A stretch of 64,000 nt of DNA. Origin: Amblyomma americanum. Lineage: Eukaryota; Arthropoda; Arachnida; Ixodida; Ixodidae. The stretch spans positions 349,262,799 to 349,326,798 of the forward strand of contig NC_135497.1 of the NCBI RefSeq assembly GCF_052857255.1, given 5' to 3'. Both the position numbers and the translations under genes were made by a program. Below the pieces are notes generated by a model. That model was not told the origin of the DNA. It saw only the letters and a program-made list of their open reading frames with translations, and searched no databases. Below are positions 51,881 to 63,115 of this stretch, piece after piece. How positions within the stretch are numbered: position 1 is the stretch's first letter; each line of letters opens with the position of its first letter.

Positions 51881-53187
51881 TTAGTCTGATGCAGAGCACC
51901 GAATAAAAGGCTTCAGGCGTGAAACTTGCACAATTTCTGTCCCGCGGTAACGGCGGTCAGGAGGAGCATCAATAGGAGTGACGCGGTTGTTAATTGGTGA
52001 GGTTTGGTTGAGCACCAAATAGGGACCAATGAAACGAGGCTGAAACTTGTCGCAAATACCAGGCGTCCACAGAGGGGTAGAAAGCAAGACCTCGTCTCCA
52101 AAGTTGAACGAGACAACGCGGTGTGTCGTGTCGTAGCGACTATTGATATCTTCCTGGCAGACTTCAGTGTTCAGGCGAGCAAGGTGGCGGCTTCGGGCCA
52201 CGCGAGAGAGGAATTGTTCGGGGAGAGACGGTGAGGAGCTCGCAGGCGTCGAGAAGGGTAGAGGGAAAACGGCCGTAAACGAGAAAAAACAAAGAGTAAC
52301 CAGTGGTTCGTTGCAATGCGGTATTGTAGGCATAAGTGACAAAAGGAAAAATTGCGTACCAATTCCGGTGGTGGTCAGGCTAGACGTACATTGCAATCAT
52401 ATCTGACAGAGTGCGATGGAAACGCTCAGTAAGACCATTGGTCTAGGAGTCATCTTGTGAAGTGTAGAAGAAGCTTGCAGAACTTAGGCAACAGCGGTGG
52501 AAAGGAAATTCCAGCCGCGGTCACTGAGAAGCACCTGAGGGGCGCCATGGCGCAGTACGATGGATTGGAGAAAGAAGGTGGCAACCTCGGGCGCCGAGCC
52601 ATCAGGCGAGGCTGCGCTCTCGAAGTAGCGCGTCATATGGTCGACGGCAGTGCCTATCTATCGATTACCTCGTGTAGAGAGAGAAAGTGGACTATACAGG
52701 TCGATGCCGACGACGACGAACGGCGTGGCGGGGCATGATAGAGGCTGCAGATGTCCACCGGGAGTTGAAGACGGCCGTTTTCGGTGCTGGCAGAGCGGGA
52801 AACATGCGACGTATTTCGCGACGCTGGAGGAAGGGCCAGGCCAGAAGAAACGGCTCTTCACATGGTCATAGGTTTTCCAAAAACCTAAATGACCGGCCGT
52901 CGGGTCATCGAGGAGGGCCTCCAAAATACGGGAGCGAAGTGTACGTGGTAACCCTGGAACCAGCGGGTGCCATCAGGGCAGTAAACCTAGAGGCAGAGCA
53001 CATCATTTTCAAGTTTCAACTGGTCAAGCTGCCGACGCAGCCGAGCGGCAGGAGGGTAGGAAGCTCCCGTGAGACGGTCAATTAGGGAGCGGCAATACGC
53101 GTCGTAGAGTTGATCCGACGCAAGGTCGCTTATATCGACAAATGCGGCGTATTGGAGGCCGGCGAGGTGCAGAAGAACTTGCAACAT
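51881..53187 (-). pseudogene. Gypsy-4 integrase remnant
   Basis: Frame 52924-52658 has DDPTAGHLGFWKTYDHVKSR, FFWPGPSSSVAKYVAC and CFPLCQHRK (zinc finger with both Cys), then VVVGIDLYSPLSLSTRG (first core Asp). The rest of the core, with the other acidic residues, is spread over broken frames (52650-52400). Frame 52396-51881 has HLARLNTEVCQEDINSRYDT, RVVSFNFGDEVLLSTPLWTP and CDKFQPRFIGPYLVLNQTSP, the GPY module, and ends CSASD. Frame 53187-52987 bridges RNase H and integrase. Confidence 0.8.
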
Positions 53188-53354
53188 TGAGGAGTCGCTG
53201 TGACAGATGGAAGGTGGTGTAGAAGGACGACACGACTACTCCAGAAGGGGGCAACGAGAAAAGACATCGGCGTCTCGGTGCGTGCGACCGGACTGGTATG
53301 TGACGTCAAAATAGTATTCTTGCAGACGAATAACCCATTGGCCAAGGACGCCGG

Positions 53355-54224
53355 TCATATGTTTGAAGCTAGACAGCCAGCATAATGCGTGAGGGTCCGT
53401 GATGACCGTGAAGTGGCGGCCGTAAAGATAGGTGCATAATTCATGAACTGCCCAAGCGACGGCAATATAAACCTGCTAGTTATAGTGTAGTTACGTTCCG
53501 CAGGTGTCAGAGTGCGGCTGGCGAGCGCAACTCTTTCGCGAAAAGTACTATCATGCTGCAGAAGAACAGCACCAAGGCTGTGGCCGCTACCGACAGTTTG
53601 TAGAATGGTAGGAGCAGCATCGTCGAAGTGGCCAAGGACAGGGTCGGAGGTGAGAGCTTGCTTTAAGGTTTGAAAAGCACTTCCGTATTGCTCAGTCCAA
53701 ACGATAGCACTGTGAGCGTTGAGGCGCTGATGCACTGGCGCGGCAATGGCAGCGAGCTTTCGTATAAAGCGCCGAAAATAAGAGGACAGACCAAGGAAAC
53801 TACGAAGTTCTTTAGTCTGCTGGGGACGGTCAACGTTCAGCACAGCGGCAAGCTTGTCAGGGTCAGGTCGAATGCCGTCCCGGCTGACTAGGTGGCCTAG
53901 AATAGTGATTTCCTGCCTGGTGAATTGGCACTTTTTTGCATTGAGTTGAAGGCCAGCATAAGCGAGGCAACTGAGCACTTCTTCGAGGCGGCGAAAGTGC
54001 TCACGAAAAGTTAAACATAAAATAACAATGTCCTCCAAATAGCATAAGCAGGCTTTCCATTTCAGGCCGCGAAGGATTGTATCAATCATGTGTTCAAAAC
54101 TAGCTGGAGCGTTACACTCCAAATGGCATAACATTAAATTCGTAAAGGCTGTCGGGACTAGCGAACGCGGTCTTTGCCTTGTCTGATTCATGCATGGGTA
54201 ATTGGCAGTAACCGGAACGAACAC
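53355..54224 (-). pseudogene. Gypsy-4 reverse transcriptase palm, connection and RNase H
   Basis: 290 codons without a stop. CNAPASFEHMIDTILRGLKW precedes CYLEDIVILC (residues 61-70), where the expected YLDD is YLED: the first catalytic Asp of motif C is Glu (codon at about 54033-54035). LQLNAKKCQFTRQEITILGH, LRSFLGLSSYFRRFIRKLAA and RNase H blocks (LQTVGSGHSLGAVLLQHD, VALASRTLTPAERNYTIT) follow. TDAS of RNase H is TVGS, so its first Asp is also lost. Confidence 0.85.
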
Positions 54225-54246
54225 CTAGGGTGAAAATGTATTCAGG

Positions 54247-54591
54247 TCATTGGAGAGAGTCGAGGCAGTCATTAATCCGGGACATAGGGTAAAAGTCTTT
54301 ACGAGAAATTTTGTTGAGTACACGATAATCAACACAAAATCGCACTGACCTATCCTCCTTCTTCACCAAAACTACGGGGAAAGACCAGGAACTGGCGGAA
54401 GGGCGAATAATGTGTCGGCGGAGCATATCACTGACATCGTCCTCAATGATTTTGCGTTCAGATAACGATACGCGGTACTGGCGGCGGCGAACAACTAAGG
54501 TACTTTCGGTAACGATGCGATGCTTGGCAACAGAAGTCTTGCCCAGGTTCGCGGAAGTCACATCAAAAGAGCCTTGGTGCTTGCGAAACAA
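54247..54591 (-). pseudogene. Gypsy-4 RT fingers region
   Basis: 115 codons. HRIVTESTLVVRRRQYRVSL, IIEDDVSDMLRRHIIRPSAS, WSFPVVLVKKEDRSVRFCVD and YRVLNKISRKDFYPM are the conserved gypsy RT fingers; KKDGS is KKEDRS. It ends with RINDCLDSLQ before motif A. A frame break at about 54230 separates it from the palm. Confidence 0.82.
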
Positions 54592-54669
54592 GTCCAGTAA
54601 TTCTTGCCGTTGCGGCGCCGGGAGATCTGGATTGATTGTGGCAGAGAGGACGGAGAGATAAATATCCGG

Positions 54670-55329
54670 TTAAAGGGGCGACTGGGAGGAGGGCGCTGTA
54701 AGCACGACGAAGGAAATCGGGTGCATGTGCAACGTGCAGGAAAAAGTGCCTTTAGGTAACACAGAAGGTTCACGGGAAATGTTCAGGACAGCGACGATGG
54801 CTGATCCATTTTCAACCCGAACCAGACTAGGCGGCAAGACAAGTCCCCTGGACAGGTGTCGGTCAGAAGGCGCGATGAGGACCTCTCCATGAACGATAGT
54901 ATCAGAAGCAAGCCTGACAAGATCTTGACTCCCAGCGGGCAAATCCGAATCTGCAGCGGCAATGAGGCGATGACAGGGCTCGGGGACCTTAGATGATGGG
55001 TCACTATCAGTCATGTGCACGATGCTGTTACGGAAAGAAACAAAAGCACTTGCGGAGGACAAGAAATTCAAGCCAAAAATAATAAAGTAAGCGCAAGGAG
55101 ACAGCACAGCAAATTGTGCATGGCGACGGACACCGTCAATAGAAACCCGGACAGTGCACTTAGGAGATGGGCGTATTACGACGTCGTTAGCTCCACGCAG
55201 AGGAGGCCCATCGTACGGCGTTTTCCCCTTCAGGAAGCGAGAACGTAAGTCTGCGTGAATAACAGGAACTGCAGCGCCCATGTCAATAAAAACCTCTAGC
55301 TGTAAACCTTCAACCCACACTAAAAGCAT
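54670..55329 (-). pseudogene. Gypsy-4 protease and linker
   Basis: 220 codons, intact frame. LQLEVFIDMGAAVPVIHADL is the retropepsin box with DMG in place of DTG; the catalytic Asp is present but the Thr is replaced. YFIIFGLNFLSSASAFV corresponds to the ILG-type second motif (IFGLNFL). The linker region LVLPPSLVRVENGSAIVAVL precedes RT. Confidence 0.8.
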
Positions 55330-55551
55330 ATTGAACGGGCGCTCCGGAGGTATTTGGCGGTGCCCGAAGCATGCAGATTTCCCTCCAAAAACTGCACCGA
55401 CTAGTTTTCCGAGCGAAGTTCGGGCGCCAGAGAAGTCGGCTGGAGCGGATAGGAAGAGCGGCGGTGCGGCGAAGAGGATCGAGCTCTGGTGGGCCGATAA
55501 CCACGAGGCGGAGCATAGCTGGGAGGAGGTGATGAAGAACGCCCCGAAAAT

Positions 55552-56617
55552 TCAGTGAAGGAACGGCGTTGATAACAGGGACCACAGGGCTGCAGGCGCT
55601 TTCGAAGGCTTCATACCCGCGACGTTCGTCTTGAAGGCCCCGCGGCCGAAGCGGGAAATATGGCCCCGGAAGCCACAATAATAACAAATCGGCCGGCTGG
55701 AGCACCAGGGCGAGTAGAACGGTGGCGTTGAGGTTGGAGGTGCCAAAGCTGTGGCATGGTCACGTGGTGGCACCGGCGTTGGAGGCGGACCGAATACAGG
55801 TGGCATGGCAGCAACCTGAGCGTACGTAGGTGTAGGGCGAAGAGCAGCTAGTGATCGACGGCAACTCTTCTTTAATGATGCTGCGAAGGCCAGCACCAGC
55901 AGAGGATAGAGCAGGAGGCGCAGGTGCGGTGAAGCACGAAGAACCGTGTGCTAGAAGCATCTCACGAGGGAGCGCATAAATTAGGGCACGCAGGTCGGAG
56001 TCGGCGGGCAAAAGGGAGGCAGCCGGGTCAGGTTGTAAACGGATGGATTGCAGCTGATCGAGGCGTTGGCAGGTCGCGATGATGGCATCGACGGTCGTAG
56101 GGTTTTGGACGGCAAGGGCATTGAACGCCAGAGAGCCGATACCCTTCAGGACGTGGCGAACAAGGTCAGCCTCGGTCATGGTGGCATTAACACGCCGGCA
56201 GAGATTAAGCACATCCTCAATATAAGAAGTGTACGACTCGGCAGAGCACTGGATGCGGTCAGCGAGATTCTTGGCTACTTTAGACCGAACAGACAGAGGG
56301 CCAAAAATCTCTCGCAACTGCCGCTTGAACCTTGTCCAGTTGGGAATATCCGTCTCATGATTTAAGAACCATGTGTGTGCAACGTGAGTCACATAGGACA
56401 CATTCAGGAGTTTAAGGGAGTCGTCCCAGCGGTTGAACGAACTGTCTCGGTAGTCATGGTCAAGGCAGTCGTCGAGGTGGCCGCCGCGGAGGCCGGCAAA
56501 CATCTGACGATCGTGTTGACGGCTGCTCACAGTCCAAGTTGCGGGGCTGCAGAGGGCGAGCGGGAGAAATCCTGGCCTTCGGCGTTCACCACTTGGGACA
56601 TGACGGTTATAGTACAC
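55552..56617 (-). pseudogene. Gypsy-4 gag
   Basis: Frame 56617-55760 holds FNRWDDSLKLLNVSYVTHVA, HTWFLNHETDIPNWTRFKRQ, LREIFGPLSVRSKVAKNLAD and YTSYIEDVLNLCRRVN, a typical gypsy capsid with the W-F-R pattern. Frame 55896-55552 holds the nucleocapsid: CYYCGFRGHISRFGRG, where the last Cys of the CCHC knuckle is Phe, so zinc binding is compromised. A frame change near 55800 joins the two. Confidence 0.82.
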
Positions 56618-56682
56618 AAGTGCTGACCGGAACGCAACTCCAGGGAGAAGCGGGAAAAGAGGATACGGGAGATCCTTGGATC

Positions 56683-56841
56683 TATAATTAAGACTTCACG
56701 GAAGACGTTTATTCTCACTCGCTGCCAGAGACGTGCTCCCAGCGAACAGCACCGAGCGATGACGATGGAAATGCAAAAGTGCAAGAGAATGAAGTCGCAG
56801 CCAGAGAGGTGGCGACGGCGAAGGCGCATGAAGTGCTTACA
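56683..56841 (-). repeat. Gypsy-4 5' LTR
   Basis: 159 bp, starting TATAATTAAGACTTCACGG (the first TG is mutated to TA) and ending GTGCTTACA, followed by GTAT. Confidence 0.75.
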
Positions 56842-57393
56842 GTATTTATTTATTTCAAACCAGCACGAAATGACAAAAAGCTATTTCTTGTGCTTGTTAA
56901 TTTATAGAGAGCGGGGAGGCATTCCCACCTCACTTTTTTTTTAAATAGGCTAGGAAGTTTTCCGCTGAGCTCACCCAAGGCAGGATTTTCTTCCTGAATT
57001 GAAGGGTGTAACACGAAGGCTCTTCAATACAGTGACGCTATTATGTACTCCTTTTCCCTCCTGGTGGGGCCGAGGTCTTAAATCTGGGATATCATATGAA
57101 CCTCGTAAATACCTTTTTCGGTCGATAGGGTTTCCTAAATTATTATACTTAAAGTTTATTTGACGCCTTAAAAATTATGGTATTGCCTTCCGATGGTTAA
57201 AGTGGTGAAACTATAACGATAGTGAAGCTACAACGGCGCACCGTGTTAGAGCAGTGCGCCCAATTTCTACCGAATTGTGGTTCGTTGGCTTTTGCGGCTA
57301 TATTGTGCTTCATTAAACTGTGCCTTCACTTTTCTAGGTAAGTGGAAACACTGTTCAGCAAGGGAAAACTCTAGGCCAGTTGGTCTGACATAT
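56842..57393. other. Unassigned AT-rich stretch
   Basis: Begins with a TATTTATTTATTTC run. No gene recognised. Confidence 0.4.
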
Positions 57394-57520
57394 TTAAAAG
57401 TTAAAAGAACCGCGACTTCAGGACAAGACGTAAGACGAGGTGGACAGGACAAGCGGACCGCTTGTCCTGTCTACCTCGTCTTACGTCCTGTCCTGAAGTC
57501 ACGGTTCTTTTACCTTTTAA
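57394..57520. repeat. Long near-perfect palindrome, 63-bp arms with 1-base centre
   Basis: Left arm 57394-57456 and right arm 57458-57520 are inverse complements with 5 mismatches by hand count. Base 57457 is the only spacer. The inner 20 bases of each arm differ by a single base: GTGGACAGGACAAGCGG against CCGCTTGTCCTGTCTAC. No open frame of interest. It could be a small foldback element. Confidence 0.9.
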
Positions 57521-57942
57521 TCTTGGAAACACTGTATGCGAAGATATTTCATTCAAGTCCTTGCCGCAAATCCAATGTATGGGTGACGCGTCTCTGTGCA
57601 TTTTTTGAAATGGGTGTTGACACCGCCACATACCACCTACGAATCGGCTGCTTAATTCAGCCAGAGGGTACCGTCTCGGCATGTTAGGACGTCGCACGTC
57701 GCAGTCACTGTGCACAGAATGATCCTATTGTATTGCGTGGACAGTACGCACTGAATGAACGTACATGTATTGCGCGTGAATGATGCACGCAATGTTGTAG
57801 TCAAAATTTCAACTGTGCTGCTTGAGAGAAACATAACACATCTGGAGCGTCGACACACATTATCTGTATTGTTGGGAATGCTGTAACGTAGATATAGAGT
57901 GTGTTTTGAGAAATATCTCTTTTAGACTGAAAGCAAGCAGAA

Positions 57943-57944
<2 letters not shown>

Positions 57945-58035
<91 letters not shown>
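57945..58035. repeat. (AT)n microsatellite
   Basis: 91 bp of uninterrupted AT dinucleotide. It begins right at the 3' end of the SINE on the minus strand (58037-58189). Confidence 0.95.
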
Positions 58036-58036
<1 letters not shown>

Positions 58037-58038
<2 letters not shown>

Positions 58039-58189
58039 AGGAAGCCAACAGTCACCGAAACCAAGGTGCATAGGGGAATGTTTTTTAATTTTTTTAATTT
58101 GTAGTGCCAATCAATCGGTTTAAAGAAAATTATAAAGCAGCAGAAAAAACAACCATGCCGCCGGTGGGATTCGAACCCACGAACCCGCG
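58037..58189 (-). repeat. Second SINE family (SINE-B), copy 1, minus strand
   Basis: Reading the minus strand: the B-box-containing end GGTTCGAATCCCACCGGCGG (58155-58175), GGTTGTTTTTTCTGCTGCTT, CCGATTGATTGGCACTACAA and CACCTTGGTTTCGGTGACTG, to the AT repeat. The first part of the tRNA-like head (A box) is missing. Confidence 0.75.
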
Positions 58190-58252
58190 ATGTTGGCTTC
58201 CTTAATATGTTTGTCAAACGAGCCCCTCATTTCCTTTACCTTGTCTGCTACT
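58190..58252 (+). repeat. SINE-B tail fragment, plus strand
   Basis: ATGTTGGCTTCCTTAATATG to CCTTGTCTGCTAC is identical in order to the tail of copy 2 at 58664-58725. It abuts the truncated head of copy 1 but faces the other way. Confidence 0.75.
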
Positions 58253-58483
58253 AGCTTAACGGGGGTCTCGGTTCTGGCAGTCTTGGTGCCATAGGTAGCA
58301 TAAGAGGGCTCTCGCACAGTTTCCGCCCACGCCGTTAGATGACGTTCTACGTCACACTCGCGGTATTACAGGACGTGCTATGTCCACCGCTATGGTCAAG
58401 GGTGGCGCTGGTGAATACTCTCAAGGTTCGCTTATACCTAGTAAGCATAAATACCCACGAAAGCAGCAGATTGGACAGCCGTC

Positions 58484-58960
<477 letters not shown>

Positions 58961-59409
58961 CAGCAATTAACGGCTATCGCCTTAAAAAACATGCAAGTGA
59001 CCATTGGTGACCGAAACGCAACGAACTATGACGTGCGACAACAGAAAAGGTAGAGCGTACTAAAACCCAAGTAAAGCACGGGAGCGTCCGCGCGCAGAGC
59101 AGGCGGAGAATGCTTTATCCACCAACATCCCCTAGCAGGCCTGATTTTGGAACAGTCCGCGTGCGAAGCTGATGCCATGCGAATATGCCTAGCGCTCGCG
59201 TGTTTCGGACGTCCGTTATCATGGAGAATTATACGCCGTAACTGCGGCGCCAACACTGTTACGAAAGTAACAGAAGGAGCAATTGGCGCTACTGTCTAAT
59301 TGGTGACCGCTGGGAGGTACGCAGCATGCACTGACATCATGAAGCACACGTACGCGCGTCGTTTGCGTTTCGCCTCCAATGAAACGCGGCAGCTGTGAGT
59401 GAGAGGGAG

Positions 59410-59470
59410 AAGGGGGAATAATATTAAGGCGAAAGCCTTTAATGGCTCATACTGTCGTCCGTCCGTTAAC
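59410..59470 (+). repeat. Palindromic start of a dispersed repeat
   Basis: ATTAAGGCGAAAGCCTTTAA is a near-palindrome, followed by CATACTGTCGTCCGTCCGTT. GGCTTTCGCC recurs at 60067-60076 after the tandem array, so this and 60067 may mark the two ends of one element (about 59415-60080). Confidence 0.5.
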
Positions 59471-59646
59471 CGAGGGTGTCACACGTGTTAACTCGGGAAC
59501 AAAAAAAAGATAGGGGAAAACCAATGGTTGCTACAGATAGAGGGAAAAAAATGTACCTAAAAGCTACGTTTTATGACTGTAGAGTAATTAGTTAACCAAT
59601 CATAGTGAAAATGTCAAAATTTCGTCGATATGCCTCGAACGTCAAT

Positions 59647-60067
59647 ATAGCCACGAGAACGGGGTTACTTCACATCCAGCGGAAGTCGTTACGGCATAGT
59701 GAAAATTGTCTCAGAATGGTCGGAAAAACGCCCGATTTGTGTCAAATTAGATGAAAAATATGTGATTAAGCGCAAATAATACATAAGATCCGCGAAAGAT
59801 GTATATTTTGGGTATCGATATAGCCACGGTTATGGTGCGACGTCACATCCACCAGAAGTCGTCACGGCATAGTGAAAATTGTCACAGAATGGTCGGAAAA
59901 ACGTCGGATTTGTGTCAAATTAGATGGAAAATTGTAATTAAGCCTGATTTATACTTAAGATCCCCGAAAGGTGTACAATTTAGGTATCGAGATAGCCATG
60001 GGAACGGTGTGACGTCACATCCACCGGAAGTAGGCACGGCATAGTGAAAATTTCCACAAAATGGTCG
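59647..60067. repeat. 173-bp tandem repeat, about 2.4 copies
   Basis: Units start ATAGCC at 59647, 59820 and 59992, spaced 173 and 172 bp. Shared blocks are CGGCATAGTGAAAATT, AGAATGGTCGGAAAAACG and TTTGTGTCAAATTAGATG. In copies 2 and 3 a GACGTCACATCCACC block is intact; copy 1 has a variant. No open frame runs through. Confidence 0.85.
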
Positions 60068-60076
60068 GCTTTCGCC

Positions 60077-60560
60077 TCTCACCACTTTCGTTGGCAAAGT
60101 GTCTCGTAATTTGTGTATAATATCACCAAAGGAGTATTGGTTAGGAATAAGGTAGGGACAGGCCCGTAGACCCTCTCTACTGCGCGAGATGGCTTGAAGT
60201 CTACCTTTCTTGGTGACCTGCAGTGCCGTACCCAGTCTCCGGATTTCGACCTCCGGGTCATAACTGAAAAATACAGTCACCCATAGAGACTTTCGTTTGA
60301 GATTTGGAAGCTCAGCAGTGTTTGGTCTCCTGGCCACTCGAATAGGATCTGACTAAGGTTTGCGTTAGAATGATTGCAGAGATTGCAGCGGGAATCGTAT
60401 TCTGCGGGATGCGTCGGCGAATAGTTAGCAGGATTTAGACAATGTAACCGCTTGAAGGTGCCCTCAGGGAGCCTGCTGTGCTTTGGTGAGGGATTTGTGC
60501 GGGGGTGGATATTTGAGCTGATCGTTTCGGTAGTGGAGGATGATTTCACCGTAGGTTACC
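60077..60560 (-). pseudogene. LINE C-terminal fragment
   Basis: Frame 60549-60277: RTNPSPKHSRLPEGTFKRLH, LNPANYSPTHPAEYDSRCNL, CNHSNANLSQILFEWPGD. The Cys and His residues (CNLCNHSNANLSQI) match the zinc-finger-like C-terminal region of tick LINE ORF2, with the His of the LxHI block replaced by Gln. Frame 60337-60120 continues with VEIRRLGTALQVTKKGRLQA. RT and RNase H are absent: another 3' relic. Confidence 0.65.
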
Positions 60561-62900
60561 GTGCGCTCCATCCCCAATTAGGGGTACGGGTCGCTCTGTG
60601 CCGGGTTGCGAATCCTAAGGCATAGTCTTGAGTGGGCACTTTTGTGAGCGTGAGTGGAAGAGAGAGAGAGAGAGCGCGCCTCTCGTCAACCAGGCACTCC
60701 AGTCTCGCGCGAGTGCGGGGCGCGTCACTCTCTCGAGTCATTTCGGCGCCCTGTATGATGACAGGCACGCCCATCGGCTCCTGCCGCAGAGAGGCGTGCA
60801 ATGGGAGCTTGTAACTTTCACAAAGTTTTCGTTTCTGTCCATTATCCTAGAGGGGACAATCAACCTTTTTCGCGTCAAAAAGTGGCGCAGAATTGAAAAT
60901 GTTTAATTCATTTTGTTTATTTCCCGCAGCAAGTATATGCCTTAACCAAATAATAAAACAAAAGTGGATCAGAGATATGCCGTCACCATACACACCATGA
61001 CTAAACCTAGGCCCAGGCACACGCACGACACTTCTGCACAAGACAAGCAGACAAAGAGCAGTGAGCAGGGAAGTCGCAGCACCGTTAGACGTTGGACAAA
61101 AAATTACTGCTGCTTAGCTAAGCTAACTCTGGTTATGCAAGCTTTTCCTTGCATAACCATGTAGTTCGTTGTGCGTTCGCCACTCTTAACCGCGGCTGCT
61201 TCCAAGGCTCGTCGCTGTCCTATTTCGGCATCTTTAACTCACCGCTGAGCCCGTCCAAGCACCTGCTCTTCACCGGTTCCTGCTGCCTGTTTAGCGCGTT
61301 TATGCTCCCTATCGATTGCTAAATCCCCCGCACGGTTGGCAATGTCCGCCGGATGTTCAGACTCGGCCCGAAGTCTGCGAGTGCCCACTCACGACTCTTG
61401 ACGCCGTCGACTACGGCTGACTTGCTCCGTCCAAAGAGAGATACTGAATAGGCACCGCGAAAATGTCGCGCCGACGGCAGAAGGCTCGGCTGCAGGTCAT
61501 TCGTGCAGACATAGCAAAATCAGTGCCTCTAGGCTATTAAAGCTTTCGCTTTAAAAGGAAATCCTGTGCACAGAACAAATAGTTAACAAAAGTCTGCAAT
61601 TGCAGGGGTCCACTGAGCAATTCGTGTATTCACGCTAAAACTGAGGCCAATGGAAGGTCCACAGATATAGTCCAACATTTAGGTGCGCGGGCACTAATCT
61701 GATGGGTACCAATCCAGAGCAAAATCGTCCGTTGTTTGTTCCTTCGTCTGTTCATGTAGCGCTAGGGCTCCGTCCCGCAGCAGTTGCCCAATCATCCTCG
61801 TCTTTTACCTAGCAAAACTCCGCGCTTTCGCACTGATTCGAATGTAGTAGACATTTTCTGTAGTTTTCAGGCAACGCTTTCTCACGAAGGTGTGATTTTC
61901 GGCCGTTGGTGGGTATTGTTTGGGATGTTGATTCAATTCTGTAGTTGCTGGCTTTCATTTATGCCCACACTACGTACACTTAAGCTAGTGCGCACCCTGT
62001 TTCGGGTGTTGAGACATGCATTAGCCGCTCAGTTTGCCGTGTTCCTTCAAATTACTGACCTTGCGATGGAGTCGGTTCCAACTTAGTCATTTCCGAATAA
62101 ATGCGAAGGATCAGCTCGAATAGTAGTATATCTGTTCTCATTCTGTCGTCGAGTTTCTTATTCTTCGCAGACAGCGTTGTAACCGAGATAATAGGCACGA
62201 AACTGTTCTGCATTTCTTGATACATTTCCCTTTACTACATAAGAGTGTATGTTAGTATTCGTGATGTTTATCTCCCTTTTGTAATGAGCAAGTTTTTTTT
62301 AAACAGTTAGGAGCGGTGTTCAGCTTGACAGCCAGTTTATCCAGTCATGATAGCTTTTTAATACTGCTGGGGCGAAGAAAATATGAAAATTATTTATATA
62401 GAACTGCACACGACGAAAAACAGCAGTAGATATGATGCTTATTAGAGCGGAATCATTTTGTAGCGGCATTTTTTACACTCATCGCCGAAGATTTACGCCC
62501 TCTGGTCTGAGAGGGAGATGCAGGAACATATGGTAAATAATATCACAGCTTTATTGGCTAACTACAATGAACGATAGAGAATTTGCTTGCATGGCAGAAA
62601 CATGTACAGCCATAGGCGGAAGAGACGTATCCGAACACTGACACGTCTCTATCAAAAAAGTGGAAAATTTCGCACAAAGTACATTGAGAAGAAGCCTTTG
62701 CTGGAATGCAGCGGCAATCAAAATTGTTTTTGTATCCTCAAGTTCTTAGCAAACACTGCCCTTGCCTCGCCTTAAACACATTTCAAATACAGGCACTAAC
62801 CACAGCAGTTTATTCGGCCTCAACACTGACAATGAATGGTACCCAGCAGCCGGAGGCAGTTAAGGGTGCTTTTCATTACTTGAGGACTGTTTGCGGTCAG
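60561..62900. other. Unassigned stretch with small hairpins
   Basis: A short GA repeat lies at 60659-60676. A repeat-end motif GGCTATTAAAGCTTTCGCTT at 61531-61550 is like those at 12105 and 14910 (inverted). The remainder is AT-rich. The open frame at 61784-62086 is without a known domain. Confidence 0.4.
61131..61158. repeat. Perfect 11-bp hairpin
   Basis: GGTTATGCAAG and CTTGCATAACC are inverse complements around CTTTTC. It could be a repeat end; no terminator role is proposed in this eukaryotic context. Confidence 0.8.
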
Positions 62901-62919
62901 ACATATGTAAAATAGATGG

Positions 62920-63115
62920 TGCTCGGCTCGTGACACGAGAGGTGCGGGTTAGAACACTGCCGATGGCGGAGAAAAGCTAGAGGTCCGTGTACTGTGCGAT
63001 GTCCGCGCAGTTTAAAGAAACCCAGCTGGTAGAAGTTATCCCGAGCCCTTCACTTTGGCGTTCTTCACAGCCTGAGTCGCTTTGAGACAGGAAACCCGAT
63101 AAAGGGGCGTATTTA
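62920..63115 (+). repeat. Ruka-type SINE, degenerate
   Basis: GATGGTGCTCGGCTCGTGAC (head), GTCCGTGTACTGTGCGATGT, GAGCCCTTCACTTTGGCGTT and CTGAGTCGCTTTGAGACAGG follow the block order of the copy at 16648, with many substitutions. The short-tail type is the same as there. Confidence 0.72.

Larger units (their letters stand above)
51365..56845 (-). mobile_element. Gypsy-4: degenerate full-length gypsy element
   Basis: Minus strand. Short LTRs at 51369-51529 and 56683-56841 share AGACTTCACGGAAGACGTTT, GCTGCCAGAGACGTGCTCCC and GAAGTGCT blocks. GTAT flanks both sides (51365-51368 and 56842-56845), a 4-bp target duplication. The interior holds gag, protease, RT, RNase H and integrase in gypsy order, with multiple breaks. 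Catalytic or structural residues are changed in three domains: the knuckle, the protease box and the RT box. It is an old copy. Confidence 0.87.

Noticed and set aside
57860..58110. Open frames of alternating Tyr-Ile across the AT repeat
   Set aside because: They are translations of a dinucleotide repeat. The same holds for the Thr-His frames across 58726-58790.
59026..59256. mariner transposase remnant (ILHDNGRPKHASARH on the minus strand)
   Set aside because: The HDNxRPH-like box is suggestive, but the following sequence does not fit the PYSPDLAPSD block and no inverted ends were seen. Too weak to annotate.
61131..61158. Rho-independent terminator
   Set aside because: The hairpin lacks a T-run and the context is eukaryotic.
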